DNA from: Blastomyces gilchristii SLH14081
Taxonomy: Eukaryota; Ascomycota; Eurotiomycetes; Onygenales; Ajellomycetaceae
Assembly: GCF_000003855.2 (NCBI RefSeq)
Contig: NW_003101664.1
Span: 405,632-469,631, forward strand
Direction: 5' to 3'
DNA length: 64,000 nt
This document shows positions 59,302 to 64,000 of the stretch, piece by piece. A program made the position numbers and the translations under genes. Numbering within the stretch: the stretch's first letter is position 1; each line of letters begins with the position of its first letter. The notes beneath the pieces were generated by a model, which worked only from the letters and a program-made list of their open reading frames with translations, did not search any database and had not been told where the DNA came from.

Positions 59302-60152
59302 TATAAAAATAAGTACTTATAGATAGACTGACCGTGTGATTATATCTGAGACCAGAATCAGATTTTTTAATAGTTTTATTATCAATTTAACTGATCTCAT
59401 TACACAGTTTTAATATTAGATAGTAGTCTTATACTATCTCAGTGAGACTTACTGTCTACTCTTATCACATTTTTCAAATAAGATTATGATTTTCACTTCT
59501 CAATTTAAATTATTTTTATTGCTTTAAATGACTTCAAATCTTATTTGAGTAATATCAAAAAGTGTTACTTTTTAAAAAATTAAAAATAGTTTAAAAAAAA
59601 CCTTAAAATGTTTAAAAATAGTAACTTTATACTAAGAATGAAATTAAATAAGATTAAATGAGATCACTTTCTTATTTTTTTCAAGTCATGATTTTATTTT
59701 AAGATCTTATATATAGTTACATTATATGTTTTTTTAATAACTAGTCTCAGTGAGATTCATACTAAGAAATGTATGAGATCAGATCAAATGAAATCAAACA
59801 TGAAATTCATAATCTCAGCGGTCAGTCTACTTACAGATAGTTATTTAAAAGTTCATAGCTTGATATAATATATACTGATAATTACTAGAAGTATTCATAA
59901 TAAAAAGATAAATATAAACTTCAGTTTATATAATTATATATAATCAAGAGCTGCTAACTCTATTAATTATACAGAAAATGAAATAGAGATAAAAAGTTTA
60001 TAAAAAACAGAATTTTTTATCTACTTTTTTCTTTTTAAAGTTTTATCTATGAAATCTTTTACTGAATAACTTTATAAAATCAAACTCAGTACTATAGTAA
60101 TACTTATTAAAAACTCTTTATATTTAAAAAAATCTTAGCAAGAAAAAATCTT
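59302..60152 (-). mobile_element. Older Gypsy-A fragment: LTR plus adjoining internal sequence
   Basis: A strongly mutated Gypsy-A LTR (59302 to about 60021, split by an hAT-1N) followed by about 130 bases matching the internal sequence next to the left LTR of the complete copy (51979-52105). It is cut at about 60152 by a LINE tail. Divergence from the reference is much higher than in the 51721 copy. Confidence 0.8.
59324..59829 (+). mobile_element. hAT-1N, copy 6 (inside a Gypsy-A LTR)
   Basis: 506 bp. Flanked by CTTATAGA (59316-59323) and CTTACAGA (59830-59837), an 8-bp duplication with one T/C difference; the LTR sequence continues across it. Confidence 0.92.
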
Positions 60153-60515
60153 CTATTATTATTATTATTATTCTTCAATTATAGATGTATACAGTCAGAG
60201 ACTATAACATCTATCTGAGAATTAAAAGTTCTCAGAGTTTTTCTAATATCTATAAAGTTAACTATTATACATTTATCAATTTCAGATATATAAAATCAGA
60301 AAACTCTAACTCAGAATATAAAAACTATTTATAAATTACAGTATTTTAACACCTTCTAATACTTTGAAATTATTTGACAATATCATGACAAAAGAAAAGA
60401 GAATAAAGTCTTAAAAATAGACACATTAAATAGATAGATAAAAAAGAATAGAAAAGAAAAAGTAAAGTAAAGAGAGACTATAATAAAATAAAATTATTAA
60501 AAGATAGTATATAGC
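60153..60515 (-). mobile_element. LINE 3' fragment
   Basis: (TTA)n tail followed by the reversed LINE 3' untranslated part, as at 2718 onward. It is cut at 60515 by a Gypsy-B LTR; the remainder would lie to the right of the window. Confidence 0.82.
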
Positions 60516-61947
60516 TGTAAGAGGCCTACGCTGAATAGATCAGTATGATATTAATAGGTCTTATATAACAAAGAGAAAAACATTAGAGAAGGAAAGAAAA
60601 GAGAAAGTGCAAGAATCATTGATTAAAGTGAATATTTATACATGTATGTAGTGACTGAGAATCAGTGATTGAGAATGGCTGAGAATTGAAGCATATGTGT
60701 TCATAGCAGCTGAGGATCAGCAATTGAGAATGACTGAGAATTAAAGTATACATGTTCAAGAATGAAGTGATTGAAATCTGTGAAGTGTAATGAAATAGTC
60801 TATATAATTGATTAGATGCAGCCTGCTACATTAGTCTCTCTCTTTCAGAAGTAGTTCTTATCAGTCAAGAGCTGCTGTTTTAAATAACATAGAACTCAGA
60901 GTTCAGATCAGTTGATTATAGCTGACTCATTTCATGAGATATTATCAGCTGTAGCTGTGAGATCTCTTATCAAGAATATTCTCAATCTCTCACTCAAACT
61001 CATTATCTTCTTCTATAATGCCTGGCAGCTGTCAGTTGAAAGTTAGTTGAGAAGGAAACAGATCAGTTATAACACAGTGAAGCAAGCTTGTATGAAATAG
61101 ATTATAAATCTTGAATAATGTGTTAAGACAGTAGTTATAACTATCTAGAACTTCTATCACTTTATACTTAATATGATAATAATTCAGTGTATAAGATGAA
61201 TGTATAATCTGTATATTCTTAAGATTCAATCATATCAAGTCTTCTATCTTATATTATTCAATGAGATCTCAGTGAACATTGATTTGATTCTCTTAGTCTT
61301 ATTTTACAGTTGTTATGAAGACCTCTACTCAGTCACAGATATCTCAGAGCTTTGTTACTATATTATCAGCAATCTGAATTGAACTGTGACAGTTCAGTGT
61401 GAACTATGTGATCTCTAGAAGATTCAACACTTTTATGTGATAACTATGTATAAGAAAGAACAGGCTTACACCTGTTAAGACAGTATCTTAATCATTGATA
61501 GTGATCTCTGTATATAGAAGAAGATTATATCAATCATCTTATAAGTAATTACAGAACTTATAAAGATAATTTTTACAGTCTGAATTATTCATTCTGATGC
61601 ATTATCAGTTTCAGAGTGATAGATAGTTGATAAATAGTATATAATCTTAAGAGCTTGATAGATTCTTGTTCAGAGAATACTTATGAATTAACAGTCTTAA
61701 TCTAATACTATGAATCTCAGTAATTTATATATCTAATAGAACAGACTCTGTAGAAAAGCTTCAGTAACTTATTTAGTATTTATCTTATTACAAGATTTCA
61801 ATATTATACTCTTACTCAATTAATTTATAATAATTAGAATATTTCTATAATTCTTACTCTCAGAGAGATTAATAGCAAAGTTAATTATCACATCTTATCA
61901 GATTCTATCAGAGATATTAAGTGATTTCAGTAGATCTTTTCTATGAT
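60516..61947 (-). mobile_element. Gypsy-B fragment: 3' LTR plus internal region
   Basis: LTR at 60516-60830 (315 bases, about 17 shorter than the 332-bp LTRs), then sequence matching 11057-12170 of the complete Gypsy-B, the 3' internal part and integrase. It stops at 61947, where a Gypsy-A LTR starts. Same minus orientation. Confidence 0.85.
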
Positions 61948-64000
61948 TGTAAGAATAAGTACTCGCAGGCGATTATTCGAGTGTTTGCAGCTTGGTGTGA
62001 TATGTACTATTAACTACTAGAAGTATTCACAGTAGAAAGATAAAATATAGAGGTTAAATATATAATAGTATTCAAGCTGAGTTATGAATAGTATTCATGA
62101 ACTTCAGTCTATATAGTTATATGTAGTCAAGAGCTGCTAGCTCTATTAATTATATAAGAGATAGAAATAGAGATAAAGAATCTGTAAAAAGCAGGATTTC
62201 TTATATACTTCTCTCTCTCTAAGACTTCATCTGTGAAGTCTTTCACTGAGTGACTTTATAGAATCAGCTCAGCACTGCAGTGATACTCACTAAAAACTCT
62301 TCATATCTATAAAAAATCTCAGTGAGGAAAAATCTCTTGTTATTATAAAGAGAAAAGAGTCTATCACTCAGTTTCTTATTCTATAAGATTCTTTATAATC
62401 TACAGATTCTTCTCTGATTATTACACAGATTCATCTCACATCTTTTATATAGAAGAGTTTCAGTTAACTCTCAATCATTTTCATAAGATTCTTATGTGAT
62501 TATTACACAGATTCATCTCACAGATGAATCACTCTCTGTAAGATTATTCTTATTAAAGAGAAATATTTATAAGTTAATCTTTTACTCATTCTTATAAATC
62601 ATTATTCTTTAACACTGTAGAATTGTGAGGAATTTTTCATTCTTTCATTAACTTTATAGAATTGTAGAATTAAGATGTCTGTAATCTGCAATCACTCTTT
62701 ATAGTTATATAGAAAGATTTAGATCAGTAATTCATAATCACTCTTATTTACTAGAGTGATCTAACTGTTCTGTAGAATTATTCACAGTGTAAGCAAATCT
62801 CTCTAGAGAAGTATAAATATCTCAAATCTGTTTATAAAATCTCATCTTCTTTTCTCTTTTTCTGTAACAGCTCTCATTCTCATAAACTGTGAGTATTCTC
62901 ATTTATTTATAAAGTATTTTCATTCAGATAATAGAGAGAGAGTGTTTTTAACAATATCTGTATATTAATTCAAGAACTTCTTAAGAATAAAAATTTTTTC
63001 AATTTCAATATCTTTATAAATAATATCTGACTGCTGCTGAGCTTTTTATAAGTATTCTTATAACTTCTCTGATCACTTTTTATCAGCTGATGAAGTAGAA
63101 ACACTGCTGCTTATAACTGTGTCTTCATTCTCTTCAGCTCTGTTACTGTATCTGATCTTCAGATTAGCAGTCAATCTCATGTCTTCTTCAGATCAGTCTC
63201 TGACTTTAAGCAGTGTAGTCTCTTTCTTTACTATAAGTCTTCTTATAAGTAATTTCTTACAGACTCTAGCTAACAGTTCTTATAAAGCTCTCAGTATTGT
63301 CAGTGTCTTCTGCAGCTTCATAGATCTATAATTATCTTCTCTCTATCTGCACAATCTCTGATTAGATATATATGAATATATCTAGATTTTCTATCAATGA
63401 TTCTCACACTGTGATGCATTTCTGCAATCTCATTGTCAATGAGAGATAAGTCTTCAAGTACCTGTAAAATCTGAGTAATCAAGACAATGTGAATACTGTG
63501 AATTTGTAATAAGAGTTAGTCTGAGCAGATAAGCTCTCTCTCTGTATCTTAATTATTTCTGAGCTGAATACTTCAGCATAACTGAGAGAGTAGATACAGC
63601 TTTATAAGAGATATCTGATCACACACACAGATAACCAGCTTTCAAGACTCTGTTATAACTGTATATACTCTGATATTCAGCTTCTCTGAAGTCTGTGCAT
63701 TTCTAATAATCTTTGCATTAAATGTAACAATTATCTGTATCACAGATATGATACTCTCTGCTTCTTTAAAGAAAGAAATTGATAGTTATAAGAAGATTAG
63801 ATGTCACAGATATTGAGAATATGAATATAAGTTTTCTTTATTTTTTCTTTATTAATCTCTAAATTGTGTTCATGATTCTGTTTATTTTCTTGTTTTTTAG
63901 CTTTAATAAGAGCATGATTTCTTCTTTTCTTATATATATTATGAACTGTTCATCTCAGTAGAAACTCATCATCTTATAGACTAGAGCTTATAAATAACAG
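61948..64000 (-). mobile_element. Gypsy-A, left part, running off the window
   Basis: A complete 258-bp LTR (61948-62205), purine tract, and internal sequence matching 51979 to about 53770 of the full copy. Fewer mutations than the fragment at 59302. As a minus-strand element this is its 3' end; the rest and the other LTR are beyond 64000. Confidence 0.9.

Overview
This window looks like nuclear DNA of a filamentous ascomycete. It holds one intact protein gene with spliceosomal introns, inside about 61 kb of very AT-rich, heavily mutated, nested transposable elements. The gene type and the AT-rich repeat blocks would suit Eurotiomycetes/Onygenales, but that placement is a low-confidence inference. 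Names such as Gypsy-A and hAT-1 are labels used only here.

Element families, defined from ends, target-site duplications (TSDs) and protein motifs: Gypsy-A (258-bp LTR, TGTAAGAATAAG...TTCTTACA), Gypsy-B (332-bp LTR, TGTAAGAGGCC...GTCACA), Gypsy-C (LTRs not seen) and Gypsy-D (167-bp LTR, TGTGACTCGG...GAATCACA), all Ty3/gypsy; hAT-1 (about 5.8 kb without insertions, ends TAGACTG...CAGTCTA, 8-bp TSD); hAT-1N (a 506-bp non-autonomous relative, six copies); a Tad-like LINE (APE endonuclease, RT, RNase H) with a (TTA/TAA)n tail; a tRNA-headed SINE; and a tRNA-headed chimera that ends in LINE sequence.

Layout. 1-73: right end of a Gypsy-A LTR. 74-19514: an old minus-strand Gypsy-C element broken by hAT-1N (1005-1510), hAT-1 copy 1 (1669-9529, itself carrying a truncated LINE and another hAT-1N), a complete Gypsy-B (10725-16878, carrying a SINE) and the tRNA-LINE chimera (17805-19282). 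19515-33664: Gypsy-D copy A, split by hAT-1 copy 2 (20117-30387), which holds the best LINE copy (24936-29445), and by an hAT-1N. 33665-48324: hAT-1 copy 3, split by a complete Gypsy-D copy B (37693-46431, with an hAT-1N inside) and an hAT-1N near its right end. 48325-48860: AT-rich spacer. 48861-51615: normal-composition island with one gene, a classical short-chain dehydrogenase (297 aa, three exons) of the 2-deoxy-D-gluconate 3-dehydrogenase type. 51721-58967: complete Gypsy-A with a CTAAA TSD. 59302-64000: an older Gypsy-A fragment, then LINE, Gypsy-B and a younger Gypsy-A nested one inside another, the last running off the window.

All transposon reading frames are broken by transitions. 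The bias is unusual: CC, GG and CG have almost vanished while CA and TG stay common, which is not the classical CpA-directed RIP pattern. The SDR gene is the only locus expected to give a working protein. The elements interact only by inserting into one another, and several old reading frames can be followed across the insertions, which gives a relative order of events.
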